Assembly: GCA_001508155.1 (NCBI GenBank)
Contig: LGFI01000007.1
Location: 1 to 64,000 of the forward strand
Direction of reading: 5' to 3'
Origin: Acetothermia bacterium 64_32
GTDB lineage: Bacteria > Bipolaricaulota > Bipolaricaulia > Bipolaricaulales > Bipolaricaulaceae
Length of the DNA stretch: 64,000 nucleotides
The notes below the pieces were generated by a model that did no database searches, had not been told where the DNA came from, and saw only the letters and a list, made by a program, of their open reading frames with translations. Positions 42,307 through 51,846 of the stretch are shown in pieces (the first letter of the stretch is position 1; every line of letters starts with the position of its first letter). Made by a program: the position numbers and the translations under genes.

Positions 42307-43802
42307 GTTTCCTTCCCGGCTGGGATTTTGGAGCAATGCTGGATCACCCCCAGCACCCAGTCCAGGGCCGATCGCCAGTCGCCGGTGCTTCCGCTGAACG
42401 GGTTCACCTCCGCATAATCCCAAACGAACTGCAAGGCTTGTCTACCAAATGTGTGGGCAACCAGTTCCTTACTCGTGTGCCACATGCACTGGACGGACAC
42501 GTAATCAACTAAGCGATTCAACACAATAGCCAAATAGGTCACGACGGCTTTGGCGAAGTCGGGGGCGAGGCCATGAGCCAGCATCTCGGTGTGGGCCTTT
42601 CGCACTTTATCGGCGAACGTGATCAAGGCCAGCTTCTGCCGGGCATTGAACAGGTCCCCCCACTTGGTCATCCCATATTTATGCACTGAGAAAGCCCGTT
42701 CAGCGCCTGGGCCACCACCGACAGGAGTTGGTTCATCCGGCACTGGATCCAGCCCCCATTCGGCCCGGAGTTTTTCGCGCTTTTTCGCGAGGGCCGCCTC
42801 GGCGGCACTATAGGCCTCCAAGTCTCGTTCAGTGGCCAGGCGATAGGTCTTCCCCTGCCGGTCGGGATGGTGCAGCACCACTGCCACCATTCGCTGGTCG
42901 GCTTTGCCCTCCCGGAACAGGCGTCGGGTGGTATCGGCATCTATCCGGCTTCCGCAAATGGGGCAGCGCACCACTGCCCGGGAGACGGTCCCATCCGCGG
43001 GATCGAAGTCTATCTCCTCTCCCTCCACAAGCTGGAATTCGACCCGCCGGTTCTCCCTTTCCGGCACCATCCTGAGGGCTACCTTCTTGTCCTTCTTTTT
43101 GGCCAGCCAGGTCTGGCGCATGAGGGGGATCTCGGCCCCGCAGGTTGGGTTCTGGCAGGGGAGCGTACGGACCCAGATGTAGCCCACCGGAACCGCCCCA
43201 TCCGGATCCTCTGGGTAAAAGCGGCTCAGTTCGGCCTTTGCCTTCTCTAGCACCCACTCCCCCCAGCGGCGCACCTCCTCCGCCAAGGGGCTGAACTCCT
43301 CCTCGGTTTCCGCGCCCATTTCGGTAGGGGTGAGGCGGCGCTCAGGTCGGCCAAATCTTTGCGGCAGCTCCAGCACGGCTTTGAGGAGGAGCACCGCCAC
43401 CGGGTTGTAGTCCAGGGCATGGGCCTCGCAGCCCAGGCGAAGGACCTCCAAGGGGATTGCTCCGCCGCCGGCGAAGGGATCGAGCACCTTAGGCGGCTCA
43501 CCGTAGACTTCACGGATGAGGCGCCGGGCCTCCTGGATGGCCGGCGAATCGCCTTCTTTTGCCTCCTCCCAAGGGGACACCTGCGTGATAAGTCGGGTCA
43601 GCTTCCTTCGCTCTTCTTCCGTGCCCGGATCGGGGAGCAGGGCTGCCAGGGCGGTAGCGCGGGAGGCGGCCAGGGGGCGACGCGCCCACCAAATGTGCAA
43701 GGTGGAGATGTGGCCGTGGCGGATGTTCTTCTCCCGCCGGGACTCGGCCGACACCTCCTGAATCGGGAACATCACCTCAATTAGCCGCCGCTTCGCCTTC
43801 AC
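42303..43802 (-). CDS. DUF1156 DNA methylase, N-terminal part
   Basis: A 499-residue protein with the DUF1156 opening [19 protein letters not shown] and [21 protein letters not shown], the AdoMet-binding motif [32 protein letters not shown], two zinc-like pairs (CQNPTCG, CPICG) and [15 protein letters not shown]. It stops at [14 protein letters not shown], where relatives continue into the segment now encoded by 40336-41565. A GTG at 43802 overlapping the PIN stop (GTGA) is the preferred start; GTG 43811 is possible. Without the DPPY motif it cannot act alone. Confidence 0.82.
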   Translation of the reverse strand: MKAKRRLIEVMFPIQEVSAESRREKNIRHGHISTLHIWWARRPLAASRATALAALLPDPGTEEERRKLTRLITQVSPWEEAKEGDSPAIQEARRLIREVYGEPPKVLDPFAGGGAIPLEVLRLGCEAHALDYNPVAVLLLKAVLELPQRFGRPERRLTPTEMGAETEEEFSPLAEEVRRWGEWVLEKAKAELSRFYPEDPDGAVPVGYIWVRTLPCQNPTCGAEIPLMRQTWLAKKKDKKVALRMVPERENRRVEFQLVEGEEIDFDPADGTVSRAVVRCPICGSRIDADTTRRLFREGKADQRMVAVVLHHPDRQGKTYRLATERDLEAYSAAEAALAKKREKLRAEWGLDPVPDEPTPVGGGPGAERAFSVHKYGMTKWGDLFNARQKLALITFADKVRKAHTEMLAHGLAPDFAKAVVTYLAIVLNRLVDYVSVQCMWHTSKELVAHTFGRQALQFVWDYAEVNPFSGSTGDWRSALDWVLGVIQHCSKIPAGKET

Positions 43803-44248
43803 GAAACCCACTCCCGCAGACTGAATTTGGGATCAAAGGGGTTTACATATTGAATGCCCTCAAGATACGGCGTTGGTATATCCTCTGTAAAGATCATAGG
43901 CACTTGATTGAGCTTGCAAGTGGCCCAAATCTGGGCATCCCAAAACGAGAGGTTATGTTCAGCGGCCGCCCTGGCTGCCTCGAGCACTATGAGTCCGGTC
44001 ACATCGAGCACCTTCCACGATCTTACGAAGTTAGCGATGCTTTCATAGGCCTCCGCCTTGGATAAAGGAGGCGAGAGCTTTTGCGTAGCAACTCGGAAGA
44101 ACTCCCCCAACACCTGCGTGCTTAGCACGCCTATCCCGGTATGGGCCAAAGTATCCAATATTTCCATCGCTCTCCGCTGCTTGGTTTTTGCCGAGAAATC
44201 ATACGCGTAGACGAGTACATTCGTATCTACAAGGATCTCAGCGGTCAT
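43799..44248 (-). CDS. PIN-domain RNase toxin (VapC-like)
   Basis: A 149-residue PIN protein with the four acidic positions of the active site: [11 protein letters not shown] (N-terminal Asp), GEFFRVA (Glu), SFWDAQIWA (Asp) and FTEDIPT (Asp). Its start overlaps the end of the ribbon-helix-helix gene by 11 bp, the order expected of an antitoxin-toxin pair, and its stop overlaps the methylase start. It lies inside the defence-type operon. Confidence 0.9.
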   Translation of the reverse strand: MTAEILVDTNVLVYAYDFSAKTKQRRAMEILDTLAHTGIGVLSTQVLGEFFRVATQKLSPPLSKAEAYESIANFVRSWKVLDVTGLIVLEAARAAAEHNLSFWDAQIWATCKLNQVPMIFTEDIPTPYLEGIQYVNPFDPKFSLREWVS

Positions 44249-44489
44249 GTAGCTCCTCTCTCGTCCAGGGTTGGGTAGGCCTGGCTTTCTTCCGGGCTCT
44301 CTTTTTGATGAACTCTTTTTCCTTCTCCCAACCCTTTAGGTCTCTGATGGGTGCACCCGTTGTCGAAAGATGCGCCAATGCGCGACGGACGATCTCGGCT
44401 TCCGTAATCCCAAGCTTTCGTGAAAGTCTTTTGAGAAGAGCTTCCTGGTCGGGTTCTATGTAAAGCTGTTTTCTCACTTTGGTCCCCAT
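44238..44489 (-). CDS. Ribbon-helix-helix antitoxin
   Basis: An 83-residue protein with the CopG-type DNA-binding segment RKQLYIEPDQEALLKRLSRK, then LGITEAEIVRRALAHL, and a basic C-terminal tail with KKRARKKARPTQPW likely to clamp the PIN toxin. It probably also represses the pair. Its TGA is inside the PIN gene. The preceding 22 bp to the helicase remnant contain no clear promoter. Confidence 0.85.
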   Translation of the reverse strand: MGTKVRKQLYIEPDQEALLKRLSRKLGITEAEIVRRALAHLSTTGAPIRDLKGWEKEKEFIKKRARKKARPTQPWTREELHDR

Positions 44490-44510
44490 TCCGCCTCCTA
44501 TGACGTCAGA

Positions 44511-46214
44511 TTATACATCGCCAGTCAGTTTGGATTGCCAATCCCGGACGATATAGCGTACCACTTCTACCTTTTCTTCTGGCTGAAGCACTGCAGCGGG
44601 GTTGCGGATCCGATGCAAGGTGGGGTCTTGGGCGGCGTTCTCCACGATGTACAGCCAGTATTCATCTCCTAGACGATGGGCCATGAGCCACTCGTTGGGG
44701 GTAAGGGCAATCGGACCAGTGCGGGCCCTGGCCTTCACTTCAATGTAACGCACATCACCTTCAGCGCCGAGCGAACGGATGTCATACCCCAGGTTATGTG
44801 CAGACACGTCTTCCACTTGGCGGCCTTGCTTGCGCTCGTAGGCCATGGCCACTTCCATCCCCACCCGCTCCACCTCGGGCGAAGGGTGTACTGTTTCGTC
44901 CACAGTGGGCACGGGAGACACCGCCACCGCCCCCACCACCTTTATCGTCCCCGGCGCCAGGGTGGTCTCAAGGCGCAACGATTCCAAAAGGCGCCTCCGC
45001 CTTTTCTCCAGCTCTTTTCTCCGCTCCCTGGCCCTGAGGAGGAGGGGTTCCGGGATCTCCTCGCCCTTGGCCCGCCGGGTCTCAAGCTCTATGAGGCTCG
45101 CCTCGGCCTCGCCGATGAGTTCGTCAAGCGACCTTAGGCCATAACGTTCCTTCACCTGGGCCTGCCGCTCCCTTTCGGCTTTTATCTCGGAGAGAAGCTC
45201 GGGCACCAGGTTCTCCGCCACATACCCTTGCACTGCCAACGGGTCCGCTGGTAAAGGAGCTTTTTTAGCCACGCCCGGCTTAAGGTCCCATAGGATCCCG
45301 GACGACACCGGACGAAATTCCCCGCGTGGGGTTTGCAGCACCGCGTAAAGGCGCTTTCCGGCCGGATTTCCGGTGCCATCTCGCACCTCCGCCTCCACAA
45401 ACCACACCACCCCGGAAAGCTCCCCGGATGGATCGATAAAAGTGGCCCCTTGTCGCAGTGCCTCCTCCCCTTTGGGGACCATCTCTTCTATGACTGCCTC
45501 CAGAAGCGGATGGCCTGGGGAAACGAGCTCGGCCCCACTCCGCCTGGCCTCCTCCTTATAGAACGTGAAGTCGCGATAAGAGCTTTGGACCTCGCCATAG
45601 CGGTTTACAAATTCAACGGACCTTTGTCTTAGCCAGGCCGGGACGCTGGCCAGCCTGAACCGTCCGTCTCGCCTCCTTTCCAGCGATAACCCTAAGAACT
45701 CGCACGCCTTTACGAAGAACTGCTCGATGTATTCCGGCACCAACCGCTGTTCTTTGGCCCGACGTTCCTCCCCCAGCACCGCGGCCAGGTCGATGTGCCG
45801 GGTGGCGAGTGCCTCCAAGGCCGCTTCCTTAGCCCGCCGCAGGGCCTCCTCATCGGGAATACGTTCTATCTCGGCTGCGATCTCGTCCAGGGAGCGTCTG
45901 CCGGTGATGGCCTCCACGATGAGGTCGGCCAAGTTTCGCCCCGGTATCACATCCTGGATCACGTCGAACACCCGATCCGAGCCCATCGCCTGACGGATGG
46001 CCTCGAGCTTTTGGAAAAGCCGACGGAGGACTTCCCCTTCCACGGTGTCCTCGGCCACCAAGTTGTAGATGTAAACCTCCTTACGCTGTCCATATCGGTG
46101 AATCCGCCCCATCCGCTGCTCCAGTCGATTTGGGTTCCAGGGGATGTCGTAGTTGATCATGAGGGAGCAAAACTGGAGGTTGATGCCCTCCCCGCCAGCC
46201 TCGGTGGAAACCAT
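44511..46214 (-). pseudogene. SNF2-type helicase remnant, C-terminal part
   Basis: A 567-residue frame starting at helicase motif V (STEAGGEGINLQFC) and motif VI (NRLEQRMGRIHRYGQ), followed by the long accessory C-terminus of DISARM/SNF2-like anti-phage helicases, with a coiled-coil Arg/Glu segment and a DUF3883-like end (YDIRSLGAEGDVRYIEVKARA). The expected motif IV region is missing and the frame differs from the upstream part. Translation could start at the ATG 46214, but the product would lack ATPase motifs. Confidence 0.75.
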
Positions 46215-47175
46215 TCCAAGGCTTCCTCATCCAGGTAGCCTTTTTCGGCTACCCATCGGCCAAGCTTGAGTAGCTCTGCCAGGCGCTTTCGCCGTCTTTC
46301 CAGGGAGCGCCTGGCTGCCCGTACTGAAGAGGCAAGCCGGCGCTGTAAGATGAGGAGGGCAAACGCCACGTTTCGCTTTTCCTGGCTTAGGGCCAGGTTG
46401 TATTGCTCCCGCACGTAGCGGGTGAGGGCACCGTAAAGCTCCCGCTCCTTGGGTGAGAGCCGGTAGGTGACGGTGCGCACGTGGCGTGGGGGAAACAGGG
46501 GCACTCCATCGAACGTCTTCAGGTCCTCCTTGAGTCGGCGCAGGAATAGGATGTTCTCCCCTCGCCGGGAAGCCTCGGAGAGGATGTCCACGGTGGCGTA
46601 CATACCCGGCTCCAGGAGCTCCAAAAGCAAGCGGAAGTTCTCGGGGTCGCCCCGGTGAGGTGTGGCAGTGAGGAAAAGAAGATAACGGCTGGTTTTCGAG
46701 AGCACTTCGCCGAGGGAAGCTAGAACGTCGTCCTGCTTGGCGAAATCCACCGAGGTTATAAGCTGGGGGTACGAGCGCCACAGGTTTTCCCGCCAGCTTC
46801 CTTTGAGAGCCGCGCGATCCACTACTCGAAATACCTCCCCAAAGCGTTCGCGCATCTCCCGCAGCCATTGGTCGATGAGATGGCCGGGGACCACGATCAA
46901 GGCACGTTCCACAAGGCCCCGGTACTTGAGCTCCTTTAGGAGGAGCCCGGCCATGATGGTCTTCCCCGCGCCGGGATCGTCTGCCAGAAGGAACCGCAGC
47001 CTCGCCATTCCCGGAAAAGGTGTAGCCACGGGGAGCTTTGACCCGAAGGAAAGAAATGTCCGGTGGGGAAAGCCAGCTTTCTCCGTAGAACCGGCCGCTT
47101 TCTTCCCCCACCACCTCGAGGCGCAGGCCAAAAATCCCCTTCCAAGATATCGCCGGGCTTTAAAGGCCTTTCCAC
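46157..47175 (-). pseudogene. SNF2-type helicase remnant, N-terminal part
   Basis: Segments in three frames. From 47175: MERPLKPGDILEGDFW (family N-terminus); then in another frame VVGEESGRFYGESWLSPPDIS (ending about 47000); then in the main frame RFLLADDPGAGKTIMAGLL (Walker A), VVPGHLIDQW, and VDFAKQDDVLASL joined directly to GEVLSKTSRYLLFLTATPHRGDP. In relatives about 35 residues with the DEAH Walker B lie between those two. The frame ends after GYLDEEALEW, beside the C-part start. It cannot code for an active helicase. Confidence 0.78.
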
Positions 47176-47223
47176 GCCGCCATTTTAGATAGTCGGGGGA
47201 ATGCGAAGCAACGCGGCTTAAAA

Positions 47224-48480
47224 TTAAACAAGGGGCATTTCGTAGATGCGCCAGGTCTTGTAGCGGCGGCCGCCCATGGCCGCAGAAGCCCGCAGGATGA
47301 GGTGGTTGTCCTCAAGTAGCATGGAAGCCTCCCCCTCCCGGTAACCCCGGGCCCGGGCAAGCTCGGTCACCTCATGGTAAAGGACAACGTCCACGCCCAA
47401 CTTGCGGAACTGGGGGCGGATCCCGAAGAACATGACCCGCAGCCTCCGGATGCGCCTTCTTGTGATGAAAAGCCTTAAAGCGCGGGCGATGTCGGTGTCG
47501 AGGACCGGCCGCCAGCGGGGCCGCAGGGCCACATTGGGGTCCGGGATGGCTCCGATCACCCCCGCGAGCTCCCCCCGCAGGTAGGCAAACCGCACCAGCT
47601 CGGGGTCCGACACCAGGGCCAGGGTCTCGGCCATGGCATCCGCCTCCTTTTCGGTGAGGGGCAAAAAACCCCAGTTGGCGGCCCACGCCTGGTTGTAAAC
47701 CTCCACGATCAAGCCCACCTCGGCCCGCAGCCTGTCCATCTCCACCGGACGGGTCTCGATCCCCCGCCGGGCCCGTACCCGGGCCGCCAGGGCGGAAAGC
47801 CCCCCATCGTTCGGAACCCCTTCCGTAGGGATGATGTAGGCATAATAATCCTTAGCTTTCCTTAGGCCATAGCGTTCCAGGAGTTCGGTGTAGTAAGGCG
47901 GGTTGTGAGTTAGCTCCACCGTTGGGGGTGTATCGAAGCCGCTTATAAGCACCCCCTGGTGGGGCTCGTGGGTGGCGGTGGAATAGCCCCCCGGACCGCG
48001 CATGGCTTCCATCCCCCGCGCGAGGAGCCACTCCCGCGCCCGGTCAAGGAGCTCCTTTGCCACCCGGAAGTCATCGATCGCCTCAAAGAAACCAAAGAAA
48101 CCCGTGTTTGTCTTGTGATGTTCGTTGAAGCGGTAATTGATCGCGGCCGCCACCCTCCCTAGGGGCCTCTTCCCGGCCCGGGCCAAAAAATGGGTGACCT
48201 CGGCATGCCGATGGTAGGGATGGTTGGGGCTGAGAAGCCCGGTGAGCCCAAGAAGCCGGCTCCCCAATAGCTCCCCCCGCAAGGGGGGCGTCCAGAATGG
48301 GTCACCACGATGAAGCCTCCAAGGCACCTCCCCGAACGCCCTCAGCCGGCGATCCCCAAGCGGTATCTCCTCGACGGTGAACCTCAAAGGCGCCCCCTTC
48401 TCGAAAACTCGGAACCCGATTATGCCGGAAACCGGGCCCATGGCCGAATCCGGCTTGAGAAGCCGCAGGCTTTTCAACAT
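47224..48480 (-). CDS. GNAT-fold N-acetyltransferase family protein
   Basis: A protein of up to 418 residues of the widespread large-GNAT family: GEVPWRLHRGDPFWTPPL, HAEVTHFLARAGKRPLGRVAA, GFFGFFEAIDDF, MRGPGGYSTATHEPHQGVLI and a second GNAT-like half ending LLEDNHLILRASAAMGGRRY. The family usually begins near VEEIPLGD, so an internal ATG at 48441 is also plausible. The substrate is unknown. Confidence 0.82.
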   Translation of the reverse strand: MLKSLRLLKPDSAMGPVSGIIGFRVFEKGAPLRFTVEEIPLGDRRLRAFGEVPWRLHRGDPFWTPPLRGELLGSRLLGLTGLLSPNHPYHRHAEVTHFLARAGKRPLGRVAAAINYRFNEHHKTNTGFFGFFEAIDDFRVAKELLDRAREWLLARGMEAMRGPGGYSTATHEPHQGVLISGFDTPPTVELTHNPPYYTELLERYGLRKAKDYYAYIIPTEGVPNDGGLSALAARVRARRGIETRPVEMDRLRAEVGLIVEVYNQAWAANWGFLPLTEKEADAMAETLALVSDPELVRFAYLRGELAGVIGAIPDPNVALRPRWRPVLDTDIARALRLFITRRRIRRLRVMFFGIRPQFRKLGVDVVLYHEVTELARARGYREGEASMLLEDNHLILRASAAMGGRRYKTWRIYEMPLV

Positions 48481-48486
48481 AGTAGA

Positions 48487-48550
48487 CCAAGGTGAACCTC
48501 ACATGAAACCTTGGCATGAGAGCGAGGAGTTCCGGGGCCGAACGGCCCCG
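48487..48550. other. Two inverted repeats in the divergent intergenic region
   Basis: CCAAGGT(N14)ACCTTGG spans 48487-48514, and CGGGGCC-GAAC-GGCCCCG is at 48534-48550. Neither has a T-tract. They flank the starts of the GNAT and AlaX-like genes and may be operator sites or mRNA leader structures. Confidence 0.35.
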
Positions 48551-48590
48551 AGGCAAGGCGCCTGATCGCCACAGGAAGGAGGCCTTGAAG

Positions 48591-49031
48591 ATGGCAACCC
48601 TAAAGCAAATGCACACCACCGAGCACATCCTGACCCGGGTGATGAAGGACCACTTCGGCGCCACCCGCAACTTCGAAATGCACCTGGGCGAAAAGAAGAG
48701 TAAATGCGATTACGACGTTTCAAAGGAGCTTTCTGAAGAGGACATCCGCAGGATCGAAGATTTGGTCAACGCGGAGATCGAGAAGCGCCACCCGGTGGAA
48801 AGCGAGGTCATCCCGCTTTCAGAGGCCGAGGGATACGATCTATGGAAGGTGCCCGAGGGTGCGACCGAGATCAGGATTGTTCGAATCGGGGATTTCGATG
48901 CCACCCCTTGTGCCGGGGAGCACGTGGCGAATACAGCTCAACTAGGACGCTTCAAGATCATAAGCTACAGCCGCAAGGAAGACGGCCTCCTCAGGCTCCG
49001 GTTCAAGCTCCTTCCTCGGGAGGCGGGCTGA
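48591..49031 (+). CDS. AlaX-like tRNA editing (SAD-domain) protein
   Basis: A 146-residue stand-alone SAD/editing domain related to the second additional domain of alanyl- and threonyl-tRNA synthetases. The zinc ligands appear as HTTEHIL (HxxxH) and CAGEH (CxxxH). The short form suggests hydrolysis of mischarged tRNA (Ser- or Gly-tRNA-Ala), by analogy with AlaX. ATG 48591 follows GGAAGGAGG at ideal distance; the longer open frame to 48516 overlaps the hairpins and lacks a ribosome site. It heads a rightward cluster with the flavoprotein, HAD and transporter genes. Confidence 0.8.
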   Translation: MATLKQMHTTEHILTRVMKDHFGATRNFEMHLGEKKSKCDYDVSKELSEEDIRRIEDLVNAEIEKRHPVESEVIPLSEAEGYDLWKVPEGATEIRIVRIGDFDATPCAGEHVANTAQLGRFKIISYSRKEDGLLRLRFKLLPREAG

Positions 49032-49032
49032 G

Positions 49033-49620
49033 ATGTGGGTGGTGGGCCTGGTGGGGAGCCCCCGCAAGGGGATGAACACGGACAGTTTGGTCTCCCAGGC
49101 CCTCTCCGGGGCCCGGGCTCAAGGTGCAGAGGTGGAAAAGATCTACCTTTCCGACCTTTCCATCCGGCCCTGCGGGGCCTGCGAAAAGCGCCCGCCCACC
49201 GGCTACTGCGTGTTTCGGGACGGGATGGAGGAGGTCTACCGGGTGCTGGAGGGCGCCGACGCCCTGGTCATCGGCACCCCCGCCTACTACGGCACCGTAA
49301 GCGGCCAGCTCAAGCTCATGATCGACCGGTGTAACTGTTTGGGCGAGGTGGTAAAGGGGCCGGATGGGGGGGTGAGCTTCCGCACGCGGATCGCCAAAAG
49401 GAAACGTGCTCTCTTCATCTGGGTGGCCGATTCCTCCCGGGATCCTTCCTGTGCCCTTCATGTTATGCGCCTGTGGGGAAAGGACGCGAACGTCGAGCTG
49501 GTGGATACTCTGATCGTCACCGGCGCCGACCGGGGCACGCCTGCCCGGAAGCGGCCGGAGCTCCTCAAGCGGGCATACGAGCTCGGGGCAAAGCTGGTGG
49601 CGGAGTTTCAAGAGCTATAG
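49033..49620 (+). CDS. Flavodoxin-like NAD(P)H-dependent FMN reductase / iron-sulfur flavoprotein
   Basis: A 195-residue flavodoxin-fold protein with GSPRKGMNTDSLV (phosphate loop), CGACEKRPPTGYCVFRDGM (three-Cys segment of iron-sulfur flavoproteins, CX2C then C further on) and GTPAYYGTVSGQLK (FMN loop). The pattern fits the ISF or NADPH-dependent FMN reductase class, transferring electrons to an unknown partner. The ATG follows GGGAGGCGGG and starts one base after the previous stop. Confidence 0.85.
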   Translation: MWVVGLVGSPRKGMNTDSLVSQALSGARAQGAEVEKIYLSDLSIRPCGACEKRPPTGYCVFRDGMEEVYRVLEGADALVIGTPAYYGTVSGQLKLMIDRCNCLGEVVKGPDGGVSFRTRIAKRKRALFIWVADSSRDPSCALHVMRLWGKDANVELVDTLIVTGADRGTPARKRPELLKRAYELGAKLVAEFQEL

Positions 49621-49628
49621 AGGGAGCA

Positions 49629-50318
49629 ATGTTGATAAGGGCGGTGTTGATCGACGTAGGGGGGCCGATCCTGGATGAGGACCACGAGTACGTGGCCTGG
49701 GACTCTTTCCTGCTTGATTTCTTAAAGCGCGAGGGGATTCAGGTCGAAGGAGAAGAGCTTGCTCGGCTGATCGCCTCCGCCACAAAGCGCTGCGAGCCAA
49801 ACCCCAGGGCAGCGGCCCTCTGGGAGCTTTGCCGGCCGGACGTCGCCCGCTTTCGTCGCCTCAGGGATGCCTTTCGAGAATTCCGGTGCCGGCACCTCTA
49901 CGTCCCCCGTCTGCGCTGTGGGGCAAGGGAGGCCTTGGAGGAGCTTGCGGCCCGCTACACCTTGGCCCTGGCCGGGAACCAGCCCATCCGGATCAAGCGA
50001 TACCTGGCGGAGGCGGGCGTCCTCGATCTTTTCCGCTGGCAGCTTGTCTCGGAGGAGATGGGGGTGGAAAAGCCCGACACGCTTTTCTTCCGCATGATCC
50101 TGGATGGCCTCGGAGTCTCCCCTAAGGATGCGGTCATGGTGGGGGACCGGCTGGATCACGATGTAGTGCCAGCCAGGCTCCTGGGGATGAGGGCGGTGCG
50201 GGTGCTGGTCGGTCCCTATGCCGAACAGGTCCCCTGCTCCGTCCTCCACCGGCCTGACAGGGCCATCGGGGCTTTGGAGGAGCTCCCAGCCGTCCTGGAT
50301 GGTGGCCTCCTCGGGTAG
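49629..50318 (+). CDS. HAD-superfamily hydrolase
   Basis: A 229-residue HAD phosphatase-type protein. Motif I is LIDVGGPILDEDH (DxG variant, second Asp replaced by Gly, as in many HAD proteins), motif II is LALAGNQP (Asn in place of Thr/Ser), motif III Lys in GVEKPDTLFFRMI and motif IV MVGDRLDHDV (D, D). The ATG at 49629 follows AGAGGGAGC. It is 8 bp after the flavoprotein and 12 bp before the transporter, so it is probably in the operon. The substrate is unknown; a phosphatase for a transported vitamin precursor is a guess. Confidence 0.85.
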   Translation: MLIRAVLIDVGGPILDEDHEYVAWDSFLLDFLKREGIQVEGEELARLIASATKRCEPNPRAAALWELCRPDVARFRRLRDAFREFRCRHLYVPRLRCGAREALEELAARYTLALAGNQPIRIKRYLAEAGVLDLFRWQLVSEEMGVEKPDTLFFRMILDGLGVSPKDAVMVGDRLDHDVVPARLLGMRAVRVLVGPYAEQVPCSVLHRPDRAIGALEELPAVLDGGLLG

Positions 50319-50330
50319 AATCCCCTAGGG

Positions 50331-51092
50331 ATGTTAGAAAAGACAAAAACAGTTCTTTCCTTACAGAGAATTCACTTTTCCTACAGAGGTGGGGCCATTC
50401 CGGTCCTGGCGGGGGTGGATCTGGAAGTGGCGCGGGGGGGCTGGGTTACCCTGGTGGGGCCTTCGGGCTGTGGGAAGACGACCCTGCTCAAGGTTGCCTG
50501 TGGGCTGCTTCGGCCTGCTCGGGGCCGGGTGTTGCTTGCTGGGGAGCCGGTGGATCCCAGGGGGAAGGTGGCCTACATGCCCCAGCATGACACCCTCCTT
50601 CCCTGGCGGACGGCCCTGGGGAACCTGCTCCTGCCGGCGGAGGTGGAAGGCCGGCCTCGAAAGCTGGCGCGGCGGGAGGCCCTAAGCCTCCTTTCCAGGT
50701 TCGGCCTGGATGCTTTTGCCAACTCCTACCCCGGGCAGCTGTCCGGGGGCATGCGGCAGAGGGTGGCCCTGATCCGCACCTTCCTTACGGAGAGGGAAGT
50801 GCTGCTTTTGGACGAGCCCCTCTCGGCGCTGGATGCCCTCACCCGGGCGGAGCTTCGGGATTGGTTGCGGGGGATCTGGGAGGAGCTGGGGAGGACGGTG
50901 GTGTTGGTGACCCATGATGTGGAGGAGGCGGTGGTGTTGTCGGACGAGGTATGTGTTCTCTCCTCCCGGCCAGCCCGGGTGCTCGGGCGCCTGGCGATAC
51001 CCCTCCCCCGGCCCAGGGATCCCACCTCCTCTGAGACCTCTCGCCTGCGGGGGGAGGTGTTGGCCTGCCTGCGGGGAGGGAGCCATGACTAA
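50331..51092 (+). CDS. ABC transporter ATP-binding protein (ThiZ/SsuB-like)
   Basis: A 253-residue ABC ATPase with Walker A GPSGCGKTTLLK, the Q-loop MPQHDTLLPWRT, signature LSGGMRQR, Walker B VLLLDEPLSALD and H-loop VTHDVEEA. It powers a small-molecule importer with the next two genes. A TAGAAT box ends 9 nt before the ATG, and there is no Shine-Dalgarno, so an internal near-leaderless transcript is possible. It overlaps the permease start by 8 bp. Confidence 0.93.
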   Translation: MLEKTKTVLSLQRIHFSYRGGAIPVLAGVDLEVARGGWVTLVGPSGCGKTTLLKVACGLLRPARGRVLLAGEPVDPRGKVAYMPQHDTLLPWRTALGNLLLPAEVEGRPRKLARREALSLLSRFGLDAFANSYPGQLSGGMRQRVALIRTFLTEREVLLLDEPLSALDALTRAELRDWLRGIWEELGRTVVLVTHDVEEAVVLSDEVCVLSSRPARVLGRLAIPLPRPRDPTSSETSRLRGEVLACLRGGSHD

Positions 51093-51846
51093 GGGATGGA
51101 ACCTGAGGGGGAGCGCCATTTCCTTGGCCCTGCTGGCCCTTTTGTGGGAGGTGGGGGTGCGGGTTGGAGGGGTGCCCCCCTACATCCTCCCGGCCCCCAG
51201 CCGGATCTTCAACACATTCCTGGCCGAACTTCCGCTTCTTTTCTCCCACGCCGGCACCACCATGGCCGAGGTGGTCTTGGGGCTTTTCCTGGGCTCCGCC
51301 GGGGGGATGGGGGTGGCACTGACGCTGTTTTACCTCCCCTCCGTGGGGCGGGCCCTCTACCCGCTGATCCTGGGCCTGCAGGTGACCCCGGTGTTCGCCA
51401 TCGCCCCCTTGCTCGTGCTGTGGCTGGGCTACGGCATCTGGCCCAAGGTGGCCGTTGCCGCCCTGATCTCCTTCTTCCCCATCGCCGTGAACGTGACCGA
51501 CGGGCTCCGCTCGGTAGGGGAAGAAATGGTGGACCTTTTGCGGACCCTGGGTGCCCGGGAGGGGAAGACGTTCCGCCTGGTCCGCCTGCCCGCCTCCCTC
51601 CCCTTCCTCTTTTCCGGGCTCAAGGTGGCGTCCACCCTGAGCCTGGTGGGGGCCACCATCGGGGAATGGATCGGCGCCCAACATGGCCTGGGTTACCTCA
51701 TGCTCCACGCCAACGCCCTTCTGCGGGTGGATCTCGTGTTCGCCGCCATCCTGACATTAACACTGCTTGGTCTTGCACTCTTTGGGGGCGTCGCCCTGCT
51801 TGAAAGGAGGTTCTTGCGGTGGAGAAAGGAGGGGAAAAACTCATGA
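51085..51846 (+). CDS. ABC transporter permease (ThiX/SsuC-like)
   Basis: A 253-residue membrane protein with six helices and the coupling-loop EAA motif near ELVRTLGAREGKTF-like VDLLRTLGAREGKTFRLVRL, in the binding-protein-dependent transport family. The N-terminus MTKGWNLRGSAIS matches nitrate/sulfonate/thiamine-precursor permeases. It starts inside the ATPase 3' end, and its TGA overlaps the binding-protein ATG. Confidence 0.92.
   Translation: MTKGWNLRGSAISLALLALLWEVGVRVGGVPPYILPAPSRIFNTFLAELPLLFSHAGTTMAEVVLGLFLGSAGGMGVALTLFYLPSVGRALYPLILGLQVTPVFAIAPLLVLWLGYGIWPKVAVAALISFFPIAVNVTDGLRSVGEEMVDLLRTLGAREGKTFRLVRLPASLPFLFSGLKVASTLSLVGATIGEWIGAQHGLGYLMLHANALLRVDLVFAAILTLTLLGLALFGGVALLERRFLRWRKEGKNS

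Noticed and set aside
50200-50331. TPP riboswitch upstream of the ThiXYZ-like transporter
   Set aside because: The region is the 3' coding end of the HAD gene; the conserved CUGAGA/ACCUGA elements were not found.
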